Shown piece after piece: positions 55,911-64,000 of a stretch of DNA of 64,000 nt. Every line of letters starts with the position of its first letter. Within the stretch, counting starts at the first letter, position 1. This stretch comes from Phaeobacter italicus (lineage in GTDB: Bacteria; Pseudomonadota; Alphaproteobacteria; Rhodobacterales; Rhodobacteraceae), in NCBI RefSeq assembly GCF_001258055.1, contig NZ_CVRM01000011.1:62001-126000 (forward strand), given 5' to 3'. A model generated the notes under the pieces. The model saw nothing but the letters and a program-made list of their open reading frames with translations, had not been told where the DNA came from and made no database searches. Both the position numbers and the translations under genes were made by a program.

Positions 55911-57074
55911 ATGCCCGTCAAGAACCGCTTTGCAGATTTGCACGCCGATATTACCGCTTGGCGACGGGACATTCATGAGCATCCGGAGATCCTGTACGAT
56001 ACGCATCGCACCAGCGCCTTGGTTGCAGAAAAGCTGAAAGCCTTTGGCTGTGATGAGGTCGTGACCGGCATCGGGCGTACCGGTGTCGTGGGCGTGATCC
56101 GGGGGCGCGAGACGGGTTCTGGTCGCGCGGTTGGTCTGCGCGCGGACATGGATGCCTTGCCGATGCAGGAACAGACCGGATTGGCGCATGCCTCAAAGAT
56201 CCCCGGCACCATGCATGGCTGCGGTCATGACGGTCACACGGCCATGCTGCTGGGGGCTGCGCAATATCTGGCAGAGACCCGCAATTTTGACGGCACTGCT
56301 GTGGTGATCTTTCAGCCGGCCGAAGAGGGGGGCAATGGCGCCGAAGCGATGGTCAAGGATGGGCTGATGGAGCGGTTCGGAATTGATGAGGTCTATGCCA
56401 TCCACAATTCTCCGGGACTGGAAACCGGGCAGTTTGCCATCCGCTCCGGCGCGCTGCTTGCGTCGGTGGATGAATTCATCATTCGCCTGCAGGGCCGGGG
56501 CGGGCATGCGGCCAAACCTCATGAAACCCGTGATACCACGGTGATGATGTGCCAGCTGATCTGCGCTTTGCAGACGATTGTCGCACGCAACGTGGACCCG
56601 GTGATGCAGGGGGTTCTGTCTGTTACCTCCGCTGAAACCTCTTCCAAGGCGTTCAACGTGATACCTGATCGGGCAGAAGTGAAGGGAACTATCCGCACCC
56701 ATTCCCGCGACGTGCGGGCGCAGATCCCTGATCGTCTGAGGGCGGTGACCGACGGGATCGCACAGACATTCGGGTGCACGGCCGAGGTTGAGTTTGTGAA
56801 CGGCGTGCCGGTGACCATCAACGATGCTGCGGCGACCGATCACGCCCGCGCCGCAGCCGAGGCTGTGTCGGGCAGCTGTGGAGAGGTGCCGCTGTCCATG
56901 GGGGGCGAGGATTTCTCTTTCATGCTGGATGCGCGGCCCGGCGCGATGATCCGGCTGGGCAATGGCGACAGCCGCGGCCTGCACCATCCCGAATACGATT
57001 TCAACGACGACGCCATTCCTGCAGGCTGCAGTTGGCTCGTGACGATGATCGAACAGCGTTTGCCGCTGAATTGA
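55911..57074 (+). CDS. M20D amidohydrolase, paralogue 2 of 3
   Basis: A 387-residue M20D hydrolase that begins MPVKNRFADLHADITAWRRD. Metal site: TMHGCGHDGHTA (Gly in place of the usual Ala), FQPAEEGGNGAEAM, YAIHNSPGLETG and LHHPEYDFNDD. It resembles paralogue 3 more than paralogue 1, both in protein and in DNA (for example the stretches around 56270 and 57525 are nearly identical). The residue after the His ligand differs among the three copies (HNAPG, HNSPG, HNWPG), suggesting different acyl or amino-acid preferences. The 9-base gap to paralogue 1 indicates a shared transcript. Confidence 0.9.
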   Translation: MPVKNRFADLHADITAWRRDIHEHPEILYDTHRTSALVAEKLKAFGCDEVVTGIGRTGVVGVIRGRETGSGRAVGLRADMDALPMQEQTGLAHASKIPGTMHGCGHDGHTAMLLGAAQYLAETRNFDGTAVVIFQPAEEGGNGAEAMVKDGLMERFGIDEVYAIHNSPGLETGQFAIRSGALLASVDEFIIRLQGRGGHAAKPHETRDTTVMMCQLICALQTIVARNVDPVMQGVLSVTSAETSSKAFNVIPDRAEVKGTIRTHSRDVRAQIPDRLRAVTDGIAQTFGCTAEVEFVNGVPVTINDAAATDHARAAAEAVSGSCGEVPLSMGGEDFSFMLDARPGAMIRLGNGDSRGLHHPEYDFNDDAIPAGCSWLVTMIEQRLPLN

Positions 57075-57165
57075 CGACACTGGCGGGGCAGAACAGCCGC
57101 GCGCGTATTGAAAGACTGGGGCAGAGCCACAGCTGTGACCTGCCATTGACGGAAAGGAAGACAAC

Positions 57166-58329
57166 ATGCCCGTAAAGAACCGTTTTGCCGAAATGCAGGA
57201 AGAAATCACCGCATGGCGCCGTGATATTCATGAACATCCCGAAATCCTGTTTGAAACCCATCGCACGAGTGCTCTCGTCGCGGAGAAGCTGAAGGAATTT
57301 GGCTGTGACGAGATCGTCACCGGCATTGGTCGAACCGGTGTTGTTGGTGTGATCAAGGGCAAGGCTGACACATCTGGAAAGGTGATTGGTCTGCGGGCCG
57401 ACATGGATGCGCTGCCGATCCATGAACAGACCGGGCTGGACTATGCCTCCAAAACAGATGGCGCAATGCATGCCTGCGGCCACGACGGTCACACTGCGAT
57501 GCTTCTTGGGGCCGCGAAATACCTCGCAGAGACCCGCAATTTCGACGGCACTGTCGTGGTGATCTTCCAGCCTGCCGAAGAAGGTGGCGGCGGCGGTCGC
57601 GAGATGTGCGAAGATGGCATGATGGACCGCTGGAACATTCAGGAAGTCTACGGCATGCACAACTGGCCAGGGCGCCCTGTCGGCTCCTTTGCGATCCGTC
57701 CGGGGGCTTTCTTTGCCGCGACCGACCAGTTTGACATCACATTCGAAGGCCGTGGTGGCCATGCCGCGAAGCCGCAGGAAACCATCGACACCACCGTGAT
57801 GTCGGCGCAGGCGGTTCTGGCGCTGCAGACCATTGCCTCGCGCAATGCCGACCCGGTTGAGCAGATCGTTGTCTCCGTGACCTCCTTTGAGACGTCCTCG
57901 AAAGCGTTCAACGTCATTCCGCAGAGCGTCCAGATCAAAGGCACAGTGCGCACGATGTCCGCAGACATGCGCGACCTTGCCGAAAAGCGGATCAAGGAAA
58001 TTTGTGCTGGTGTTGCGGCGACCTTTGGTGGAACGGCAGATGTGACCTACTATCGCGGGTATCCGGTGATGGTGAACCACGAAGAGCAGACCGATTTTGC
58101 CGCCAAGGTGGCAGAGGGTATCTCTGGGTCTTGCGAAGAGGCCCCGCTGGTCATGGGCGGTGAAGACTTTGCTTTCATGCTCGAAGAGCGCCCCGGTGCC
58201 TATATCCTGGTCGGTAATGGCGACACCGCAGCGGTGCACCACCCTGAATACAACTTCACCGACGATGCCATCCCTGCCGGCTGCAGCTGGTGGGCTGAAA
58301 TTGTCGAACAGCGGATGCCTGCCGCCTGA
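57166..58329 (+). CDS. M20D amidohydrolase, paralogue 3 of 3
   Basis: A 387-residue M20D hydrolase that begins MPVKNRFAEMQEEITAWRRD. Metal ligands are in AMHACGHDGHTA, FQPAEEGGGGG, YGMHNWPGRPVG and VHHPEYNFTDD; the lid segment GRGGHAAKPQETIDT is intact. It has its own strong ribosome-binding site (GGAAAGGAAG before the ATG) and a 91-base leader after paralogue 2. It is the last gene of the transporter-hydrolase series, closed by a strong bidirectional terminator. It is cytoplasmic, with no signal peptide. Confidence 0.91.
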   Translation: MPVKNRFAEMQEEITAWRRDIHEHPEILFETHRTSALVAEKLKEFGCDEIVTGIGRTGVVGVIKGKADTSGKVIGLRADMDALPIHEQTGLDYASKTDGAMHACGHDGHTAMLLGAAKYLAETRNFDGTVVVIFQPAEEGGGGGREMCEDGMMDRWNIQEVYGMHNWPGRPVGSFAIRPGAFFAATDQFDITFEGRGGHAAKPQETIDTTVMSAQAVLALQTIASRNADPVEQIVVSVTSFETSSKAFNVIPQSVQIKGTVRTMSADMRDLAEKRIKEICAGVAATFGGTADVTYYRGYPVMVNHEEQTDFAAKVAEGISGSCEEAPLVMGGEDFAFMLEERPGAYILVGNGDTAAVHHPEYNFTDDAIPAGCSWWAEIVEQRMPAA

Positions 58330-58351
58330 TCCAGGCCCGTCGACTGAAATG

Positions 58352-58386
58352 AAAAAACCGCCCTCTCATCGGGGGCGGTTTTTTTT
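58352..58386. terminator. Bidirectional terminator between M20D paralogue 3 and lpcC
   Basis: AACCGCCC (58356-58363) pairs with GGGCGGTT (58373-58380), flanked by an A run on the left and eight T residues on the right, so it works on both strands. Confidence 0.88.
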
Positions 58387-58387
58387 G

Positions 58388-59446
58388 TCAGCTTTGCGCG
58401 GAGGAGGGGGCGCCCCATAAGGCGTCGTAGACCGCGCCGATGCCGTCTGCCTCCTTTTGCGCGCTGAAACTGTGCAGCGCAACGTCCCGTGCCCGCGCGG
58501 CCATTGCCCCAAAGGCGTCTGCATCGCTCAGCACGCCCAAGGTCGCATCCACAGCGTCACCGACGGCCCCCAACGGGACGACACGCCCAACGGTTTCTTG
58601 CGCAGAAAAGGACCGGTAGTAGCCCGTATCAGAACCGACAAACGGCACAGCGCTGGCCAGACCTTCCAGTGGCGCCATACCGTAGCCTTCGTAGCGGGGG
58701 AGTTGCACAACCAGCGACAAGGCCCGCATCACACGTGGCAGGTCAGCTGCGGGGATCTCGCCGGGAAACAGGATCCGGTCGCTCAGGCCTGCGTCCTTGA
58801 TGCGGGCCTGCAACCCTTTCAGAAACCCCTGATGTTCCCGCGCGGCCCGGCCCACGATCAGCGCCACCACGTCCGGCTGTTGTGGCAAAACCTGCAGCAT
58901 CGTGTCCACAAACAGGTCCGTGCCTTTTTCAGGGCGAATACGTCCGACCGTTGCGATCCCTCTGCCGCCGCCATAGCCCAGTGAGGCCCATGCCGTTTCC
59001 CGGTTCTCGGCAGGGCAGAACACATCGGTATCCACGCCATGCGGCACCACGGCGCGTACATGCGGGACGTATGTTGCAGCGGCTTCTGTGGTGGCAATGA
59101 CCGCATCCATGCGCGAGATCAGCCAGCGCGGAAACGCGGAATGGCGACGCTGCGCTGCGGAGGTGAAGACGATCCTGATCGGCAGGCGCAGCACATCGCG
59201 GGCCCAGATCGCTGCCCGCATTTCCGTGTTGCGACGCACATGCCAGATCGCAAAGGGCTTGTCGCTGGCATGTCTGCGCGTTGCGGCGCGGGCGGCAGCG
59301 ACGCTGATGGGGTCGGGGCAGCCGGGCAGCGGGCGGCCGACCAGCGCCATGTCATATCGTCGGGCCTGCTGGCGGACGACATTGGCTGCTGTTGCCGATA
59401 CCCCGGTAAAGTTGCGGTTGAAGTTCGTAACAAGAAGATCGGCCAT
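58388..59446 (-). CDS. lpcC: GT4 glycosyltransferase, LpcC-type LPS core transferase
   Basis: A 352-residue GT-B glycosyltransferase. Family 4 features: VVPHGVDTDVFCP, VGRIRPEKGTDLFVDTML and the donor-binding EGYGMAPLEGLASAVPFVGSDTG with the E-x7-E pattern. In rhizobia LpcC is the mannosyltransferase that adds the first sugar to the inner Kdo. The position 12 bases after waaA (Kdo transferase) on the same strand supports a core LPS role at the inner-membrane cytoplasmic face. The sugar added here is not proven. Confidence 0.85.
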   Translation of the reverse strand: MADLLVTNFNRNFTGVSATAANVVRQQARRYDMALVGRPLPGCPDPISVAAARAATRRHASDKPFAIWHVRRNTEMRAAIWARDVLRLPIRIVFTSAAQRRHSAFPRWLISRMDAVIATTEAAATYVPHVRAVVPHGVDTDVFCPAENRETAWASLGYGGGRGIATVGRIRPEKGTDLFVDTMLQVLPQQPDVVALIVGRAAREHQGFLKGLQARIKDAGLSDRILFPGEIPAADLPRVMRALSLVVQLPRYEGYGMAPLEGLASAVPFVGSDTGYYRSFSAQETVGRVVPLGAVGDAVDATLGVLSDADAFGAMAARARDVALHSFSAQKEADGIGAVYDALWGAPSSAQS

Positions 59447-59458
59447 GATGAAATATCT

Positions 59459-60811
59459 TTAACGGCGGGGGCGGCTGGGGGGGGGCCCCTGAAGGTTGAG
59501 CGTTTCAATCAGCAGATCGACGACCCCATCAAGTGCGGCCGCCTGTGACAGCACAACACTGCGGGCCGCATCGCGGGCCTGGTCAAGCGAGCTGCAGTCG
59601 CTGAGCCAGGTCTGCACGGCTGCTGCGAGGCTCTGGCCATCCTGGACTTCGACGGCGCCACCGGCAGCAATCAGGGGAGGGAAGGTTTCAGCGAAATTTG
59701 AATACCCCGGACCGGTCAGCACGGCTGACCCTGCTTGGGCGACCTCAAAGGGGTTGTGGCCCCCAATCGGTGCCAAGGATCCGCCAAGGAAAACAATGGG
59801 CGAGAGCGCATACCAGGTCCCGACTTCGCCCAATGTGTCTGCGAGATAAATCTGGATGTCGGAGGTCAGCGCCTCTCCCTTGCTGCGCTGCGCAAATGTC
59901 AGCCCGGCCTTGCGGATCAGATCAGCAACTTCATCCGCGCGCTCGGGGTGGCGAGGGGCAAGCAGCAGGCAAAGTGAGGGATCAGTCTCAAGCAGCGCCT
60001 TGTGAGCCGCAATGACGGCCTGTTCTTCCCCTCTGTGTGTCGAACTCGCGATCCAGACGCGGCGGCGACCAAGCGCTGTGCGAACGGCCTCCAGCGCGGC
60101 GCGATCAATCGGCAGAGGGGCGGATCCCGCCTTGAGATTGCCGCTGGGGTGCACCCGCTCTGCACTGGCCCCGAGCTCGATGAGGATCTCGCCCATTTCC
60201 GGGTTCTGGCTCAGCAGGACGTCGAACTGTTGCATGACAAAGGCAGCCACCGCAGGCTTGGATTTCCAGCGCTCGATTGATTTGGCAGACAGACGGGCAT
60301 TCACCAGCGCCAGTTTGCAGCCTTCGCGCTTTGCCGCGTCCAGCGTGACAGGCCAGAGTTCGCTTTCAACAAAAAGGGCGGCGTCAGGTTTCCAATGGGA
60401 CAGGAACCGGCGCACCGGTCCGCTTGCATCCAGCGGGGCAAACTGATGACGGCAGCGTTCTGGCAAACGCTTGGCCATCATGTCGGCAGAGCTGGCGGTG
60501 CCGGAGGTCAGCAGAAACTCGGCCTGCGGCAGACGCGGCAGCAGCTTGTCGATCAGGCTCAGCGCGGCCAGGCTTTCACCGACAGAGGCCCCGTGAAACC
60601 AGACCAGCGGCTTGTGCGTGCCATCTGCCGTCGTGGACGCGGGACGTGGGAGGCTTGCATACCCAAGACGCTCGCGCTGACGTTCCGGGCTGACGCCATG
60701 TTCAGCCAGTTTGCCTGCCACCTTGCGAAAGGCAAAAGGCGCGAGCAGCGTTGTGGCTGCGCGGTAGATATGGAACAGCGCCGGACGGTCGGCGGATGTG
60801 TCGCGGGTCAT
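59459..60811 (-). CDS. waaA: 3-deoxy-D-manno-octulosonic acid transferase
   Basis: Kdo transferase (KdtA/WaaA), which attaches Kdo from CMP-Kdo to lipid IVA. The 450-residue GT30 enzyme shows the acceptor motif VWFHGASVGESLAAL, with the catalytic Glu in GESLAA. LVNARLSAKSIERWK, IASSTHRGEEQAV and the donor site FLGGSLAPIGGHNPFEVAQAG follow. A short hydrophobic-to-basic N-terminus would associate with the membrane. Its ATG begins one base after the moaA stop, and lpcC follows closely, so these three genes form one unit. Confidence 0.95.
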   Translation of the reverse strand: MTRDTSADRPALFHIYRAATTLLAPFAFRKVAGKLAEHGVSPERQRERLGYASLPRPASTTADGTHKPLVWFHGASVGESLAALSLIDKLLPRLPQAEFLLTSGTASSADMMAKRLPERCRHQFAPLDASGPVRRFLSHWKPDAALFVESELWPVTLDAAKREGCKLALVNARLSAKSIERWKSKPAVAAFVMQQFDVLLSQNPEMGEILIELGASAERVHPSGNLKAGSAPLPIDRAALEAVRTALGRRRVWIASSTHRGEEQAVIAAHKALLETDPSLCLLLAPRHPERADEVADLIRKAGLTFAQRSKGEALTSDIQIYLADTLGEVGTWYALSPIVFLGGSLAPIGGHNPFEVAQAGSAVLTGPGYSNFAETFPPLIAAGGAVEVQDGQSLAAAVQTWLSDCSSLDQARDAARSVVLSQAAALDGVVDLLIETLNLQGPPPSRPRR

Positions 60812-60812
60812 C

Positions 60813-61820
60813 TCAGCCGCCGGTATGGCTCATGTGGCGGGGCATCTGCCCGTCTAGCCGCTGGCGGGAATAGTCGAAATCATGGCCTTTGGGCTTGTGC
60901 AGGATCGCGGCTCGGATGGCGTCTTCCAGCGCGGTTTCATCATTGGGATGATCGCGCAACGGCGCGCGCAGATCGGCCATGTCTTCTTGGCCCAGGCACA
61001 TGTACAGCTCACCGGTGCAGGTGAGACGCACGCGATTGCAGCTTTCGCAGAAATTATGCGACAGCGGTGTGATGAAACCGATCTTCTGGCCGGTTTCCTC
61101 GAGCCGGACATAGCGGGCTGGCCCGCCGGTCCGCTCTGTCAGGTCGCTCACGGTGTAGTGGTCTTCATAGGCGCGGCGCACGTCCTTGAGGGACCAGTAT
61201 TGGCCCAGACGGTTTTCATTTCCGATATCGCCCATCGGCATGACCTCGATCCAGGTGAGATCCATATCGCGCTCAGCGCACCAGCGGGTGATGCTGGGCA
61301 GCTCGTCCTCGTTGAACCCCTTGAGGGCTACGGCGTTGATCTTGATCCGCAACCCGGCCTTTTGCGCCGCATCAATGCCGCGCATCACTTGCGGCAGGCG
61401 CCCCCAGCGGGTGATGTCGGCAAATTTGCCCTCGTCGATGGTGTCCAGAGATACATTCACCCGTCGTACTCCGGCGTCATAGAGATCCTGAGCGTATTTC
61501 TCCAGCTGAGAGCCGTTTGTCGTCAGCGTCAGCTCTTTCAGGGCACCGCTGTCAAGGTGGCGGGTCATGGCGCGGAAAAAGGTCATGATGTCACGCCGCA
61601 CCAATGGTTCACCGCCAGTGATGCGCAGCTTTTCAACCCCCATGCCGACAAAGGTCGAACACATCCGGTCCAGTTCCTCAAGCGTGAGGAGATCCTTCTT
61701 GGGCAGGAAGGTCATGTTTTCGGACATGCAATAGACGCAGCGAAAATCGCAGCGGTCGGTCACCGAAACGCGCAGGTAGGTGATTGCGCGGGCGAAGGGA
61801 TCAATCAGCGGAGCAGCCAT
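60813..61820 (-). CDS. moaA: GTP 3',8-cyclase MoaA
   Basis: A radical SAM enzyme that starts molybdopterin synthesis by converting GTP to 3',8-cyclo-GTP. Two iron-sulfur sites are visible: the SAM cluster Cys24-x3-Cys28-x2-Cys31 ([14 protein letters not shown]) and the C-terminal cluster [18 protein letters not shown]. The chain ends in Gly-Gly, as needed for function in MoaA. The 335-residue length is normal. It is the first gene of moaA-waaA-lpcC, an unusual pairing with LPS genes. Its product would supply the cofactor needed by the molybdenum hydroxylase at 32.5-35.3 kb. Confidence 0.96.
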   Translation of the reverse strand: MAAPLIDPFARAITYLRVSVTDRCDFRCVYCMSENMTFLPKKDLLTLEELDRMCSTFVGMGVEKLRITGGEPLVRRDIMTFFRAMTRHLDSGALKELTLTTNGSQLEKYAQDLYDAGVRRVNVSLDTIDEGKFADITRWGRLPQVMRGIDAAQKAGLRIKINAVALKGFNEDELPSITRWCAERDMDLTWIEVMPMGDIGNENRLGQYWSLKDVRRAYEDHYTVSDLTERTGGPARYVRLEETGQKIGFITPLSHNFCESCNRVRLTCTGELYMCLGQEDMADLRAPLRDHPNDETALEDAIRAAILHKPKGHDFDYSRQRLDGQMPRHMSHTGG

Positions 61821-61921
61821 TCTTCTTAGGTAAAGCCGCTATGGGCCTGCGGCAAGAGGGGAGTTGCAATCAGCCTTGTTTGTCACTGGTCAACACCAGA
61901 GAGCGGGGCTAGGGTCAGGCC

Positions 61922-62410
61922 ATGCGTTATTCTGTTTTGATCCTTTCATCCGTCGCCTTTGTGGGTGCTTGTGGCCCGCTGCAGTGGAATTCTTCCATTC
62001 TTGGGCCGCGCAGCGGCGGTGGTTCGGCCCCCGTTGCACCCGCGTCACCATCAACCGTGCCTGCTGCGCCGGACGTAGCGGCCACGCCGCTTGCACCGCT
62101 GGAGGCCGGGACCACATCTGTTGCACCGGCACCGGGAACGTCCGCAACCAGTGCAGGCTACACGGGGCGCGCCACAACAGTGGCGAGCCTTGGTGATCCG
62201 TCCCAACCGGGCCTGTGGATGGAGACGCCGCTTGTCTCTTCTGCGCAGCGCGCGCGGGTACGCAGCCCCCGTGGCAACGAGGTCGTGCTGACCCTGCGAC
62301 CGATCGAAGGGGCTGCCGGTGCAGGAAGCCGCCTGTCGATTGATGCGATGCGCGCGTTGGGGTTGCCGTTGACCGAACTGGTAGAGGTTCAGGTTCTGCC
62401 AGCGGGCTGA
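61922..62410 (+). CDS. Putative lipoprotein, 162 residues, RlpA-like C-terminus
   Basis: An exported protein with a short signal and lipobox-like end (SSVAFVGACGP), so probably lipidated on Cys17. An Ala/Pro/Thr/Ser-rich linker (about 30-80) leads to a compact C-terminal domain: ASLGDPSQPGLWMETPLVSSAQRARV, then GNEVVLTLRPIEG and LSIDAMRALGLPLTELVEVQV. This domain resembles a double-psi beta-barrel of the RlpA kind, but that is a pattern impression only. Homologues in related genomes are, I believe, sometimes labelled D-galactarate dehydratase, which nothing here supports. It is divergent from moaA. Confidence 0.75.
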   Translation: MRYSVLILSSVAFVGACGPLQWNSSILGPRSGGGSAPVAPASPSTVPAAPDVAATPLAPLEAGTTSVAPAPGTSATSAGYTGRATTVASLGDPSQPGLWMETPLVSSAQRARVRSPRGNEVVLTLRPIEGAAGAGSRLSIDAMRALGLPLTELVEVQVLPAG

Positions 62411-62440
62411 GCGGGCCAGCCTGGTAAGTTGGGAGTAAAT

Positions 62441-62470
62441 CAAAACGGCGCGGGTGACCGCGCCGTTTTG
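62441..62470. terminator. Bidirectional terminator between the lipoprotein gene and alkD-like gene
   Basis: A perfect 13-bp stem, CAAAACGGCGCGG (62441-62453) with CCGCGCCGTTTTG (62458-62470), and a GTGA loop. The A/T ends of the arms serve both convergent genes. Confidence 0.9.
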
Positions 62471-62501
62471 GTGTTTGCCACATGGTCCGTTGGACGACCG
62501 G

Positions 62502-63230
62502 TCAGCTTGCCGCGTCCTCCTGCGAGGAGGCGGCTGCGCCTTGTTGTGCGGACTTGCGCAGGTATTTGGCCGCTTCCTTGCGGGCAAAGGCTTTCATCGC
62601 TTCGCCATGCTGCAGCAGAAAGGCGCGGCTCATGTCCGGGTCATGTTTTGACAGATCACGGATCCACCAGGCGACCGCCTTTTGGATGAACCAGTTGCGA
62701 TCATGGACATAGCTGGCGGCCCAGGCGACGATCTGTTCGCGCTGGTCCAGTTCGGCAGGTTTCGGGTTGGCCAGTTTCGCCCAGGGCAAAGTGCTGACCA
62801 ATGCGGCGCGGCGGGTCCACATGTGTTCTGACGTGGTCCATTCGCTGATCTCCTCCAGCCGCGCCGGCTGGGCCTGAAGGCGCTTGCCGATGGCTGATGC
62901 AACCGCATCCGCGATGGCCCAGCTGTCAAAGTCCGCAACCCAAGATGTCTGCAGCTGCCAAACGGCCTCGTCTTCCTTGATCCGAGCCTGCGTCAGCAAC
63001 TTGGCCGCCAGAATGCGGGCCTCAAAGATGTTGCTCTGCCACAACTCTGCTGCAAGGTTGATGCGGGCGTCGAGGTCAAGTTGCTGTCGCCAGCTCTTGG
63101 CCAGATCGTTGAGCGCAACATTCGAAACGCCAAGCACCTCGCGGCTCTGCTTGTGGTAGGCCGCCATCTGTTCTGCCCGGCCCGGCTCAATATGGGTCCT
63201 CAGCGCCTCCAGCGCGTCGTCGCAGGTCAT
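62502..63230 (-). CDS. AlkD-like DNA alkylation repair protein
   Basis: A 242-residue HEAT-like-repeat protein of the AlkD/AlkC DNA alkylation repair family. These are glycosylases that remove bulky or cationic alkylated bases without base flipping. Signature parts are LAKSWRQQLDLDARINLAAELWQSNIFEARILAAKLL, FDSWAIADAVASAIG, WTRRAALVSTLPWAKL and NWFIQKAVAWWIRDLSKHDP. It is cytoplasmic. The ATG overlaps the glmS stop by four bases (ATGA), so translation is coupled to glmS, an unrelated sugar-phosphate gene. Confidence 0.88.
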   Translation of the reverse strand: MTCDDALEALRTHIEPGRAEQMAAYHKQSREVLGVSNVALNDLAKSWRQQLDLDARINLAAELWQSNIFEARILAAKLLTQARIKEDEAVWQLQTSWVADFDSWAIADAVASAIGKRLQAQPARLEEISEWTTSEHMWTRRAALVSTLPWAKLANPKPAELDQREQIVAWAASYVHDRNWFIQKAVAWWIRDLSKHDPDMSRAFLLQHGEAMKAFARKEAAKYLRKSAQQGAAASSQEDAAS

Positions 63231-64000
63231 TCGACGGTCACGGATTTGGCGAGGTTTCGAGGCTGGTCCACATCGGTGCCCTTGGCAATCGCGGTGAAAT
63301 AGGCGATCTGCTGCGCCGGTACGGCATAGAGGATCGGCGCGAGCGCATCAGGGATCTGCGGCATGATGATCACCTCATGGGTGCCTTCGCCAGCGATCTT
63401 TGCGCCTTCGGCATCAGTCACCAGGATCACCTTGCCACCACGGGCCATGACCTCCTGCATGTTGGAGACTGTTTTCTCAAACAACTCGTCTCGCGGAGCC
63501 AGCACCACCACGGGCACCTTTTCATCAATCAATGCAATCGGCCCATGTTTCAGTTCGCCGCTGGCGTAGCCTTCGGCGTGGATATAGCTCAGTTCCTTCA
63601 GCTTCAGCGCACCCTCAAGTGCCAATGGGTACAGCTGGCCCCGGCCAAGGAAGATGATGTCCTGAGCCTTGGCAAGGCTGCGGGCAGAGGCGGCAATCTG
63701 TTTTTCGCCTGCGAGCGACTGGTGGATCAGTCCGGGCAGGGATCGCAGATCACCCGGCATGCCATCAGGCAGTGGCAGGCCACGCTGTTCAGCAGCACGC
63801 AGCGCCAACAGCAGCAGGATCGACAGCTGACAGGTAAAGGCCTTGGTGGATGCGACCGAAATCTCGGGCCCGGCATGAAGCGGCAGGATCACATCGCTTT
63901 CACGTGCGATCGAACTCTCGGGTACGTTGACCAGCCCGACGATCTTTTCTGCCTTGCCGTCCATATACCGCAGCGCTGCCAGCGTATCGGCTGTTTCGCC
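63227..64000 (-). CDS. glmS: Glutamine-fructose-6-phosphate aminotransferase, C-terminal part (5' end outside window)
   Basis: GlmS makes glucosamine-6-phosphate from fructose-6-phosphate and glutamine, feeding peptidoglycan and lipid A. Only the C-terminal isomerase (SIS) half is present, 257 residues, open to the right edge where it begins GETADTLAALRYMDG. Other family blocks are PGPEISVASTKAFT-like, FLGRGQLYPLALEGALKLKELSYIHAEGYASGELKHGPIALI, and the invariant C-terminus DQPRNLAKSVTVE. Its stop overlaps the AlkD-like gene start. Confidence 0.97.
   Translation of the reverse strand, partial: GETADTLAALRYMDGKAEKIVGLVNVPESSIARESDVILPLHAGPEISVASTKAFTCQLSILLLLALRAAEQRGLPLPDGMPGDLRSLPGLIHQSLAGEKQIAASARSLAKAQDIIFLGRGQLYPLALEGALKLKELSYIHAEGYASGELKHGPIALIDEKVPVVVLAPRDELFEKTVSNMQEVMARGGKVILVTDAEGAKIAGEGTHEVIIMPQIPDALAPILYAVPAQQIAYFTAIAKGTDVDQPRNLAKSVTVE

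Noticed and set aside
54375-56189. 604-residue (-) frame across the M20 genes, with similar (-) frames over the next paralogues
   Set aside because: They resemble each other only because the sense genes are paralogues; not independent genes.
61922-62410. D-galactarate dehydratase label for the small lipoprotein
   Set aside because: The 162-residue protein has a lipobox and no dehydratase motif; such a label would be carried over from misannotated homologues.

Overview
The window looks like a chromosome segment from a marine alphaproteobacterium of the Rhodobacteraceae (Roseobacter group). Four things point that way: the order ftsZ-lpxC-bamD-recN, aerobic cobaltochelatase genes cobS/cobT beside a C-terminal J-domain protein and bolA, an LpcC-type core glycosyltransferase beside waaA, and the GC-rich, densely coding style with frequent GTG/TTG starts. 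The genus is not assigned. I see no tRNA, rRNA, CRISPR array, insertion sequence, prophage or attachment site. Nearly every gene is intact, and only ftsZ (left edge) and glmS (right edge) are cut.

Layout. 1-7.0 kb (+): cell envelope and division (ftsZ 3' end, lpxC, bamD), recN, a ClC-type anion transporter and a small unknown ORF. 7.3-13.4 kb (-): a probable unit cobS, cobT, HCCA-isomerase-like protein, aminopeptidase P and a DUF427 protein. 13.9-17.9 kb: a DEAD-box RNA helicase with a long repetitive basic tail, a J-domain protein, bolA and a DUF4177 protein. 18-27.7 kb: pepT, gatB, tex, an unknown 444-residue protein and pepN. 27.8-32.5 kb (+): a small membrane protein, malate synthase G with glcG behind a dyad operator, a C26 glutamine-amidotransferase-like hydrolase and a GNAT acetyltransferase.

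32.5-40.3 kb: a Tat-exported molybdenum hydroxylase pair (IorB/IorA-like) faces a TetR regulator across a dense array of TGTCA boxes. Tryptophan catabolism follows (SDR, kynU, kynA), then an exported metallo-beta-lactamase-fold protein whose HxHxDH metal motif is lost. 40.5-44.7 kb (+): an ICMT-like methyltransferase, proton-translocating transhydrogenase pntAB behind two tandem TTGCGCAA boxes, and a PaaI-type thioesterase. 44.8-47.1 kb: a DUF3422 membrane protein and a YeeE/YedE-type sulfur transporter overlap tail to tail.

47.3-58.4 kb is the most distinctive block. It is a divergent dipeptide-type ABC system: binding protein and two permeases on (-), a double-ATPase fusion on (+). The ATPase is followed at once by an ArgE-type deacetylase and three tandem paralogous M20D amidohydrolases. 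The arrangement suggests uptake of N-acylated amino acids or small peptides followed by cytoplasmic de-acylation, but the substrate is not known from sequence. The window closes with moaA-waaA-lpcC (-), a lipoprotein (+), an AlkD-like protein and the glmS 3' end (-).
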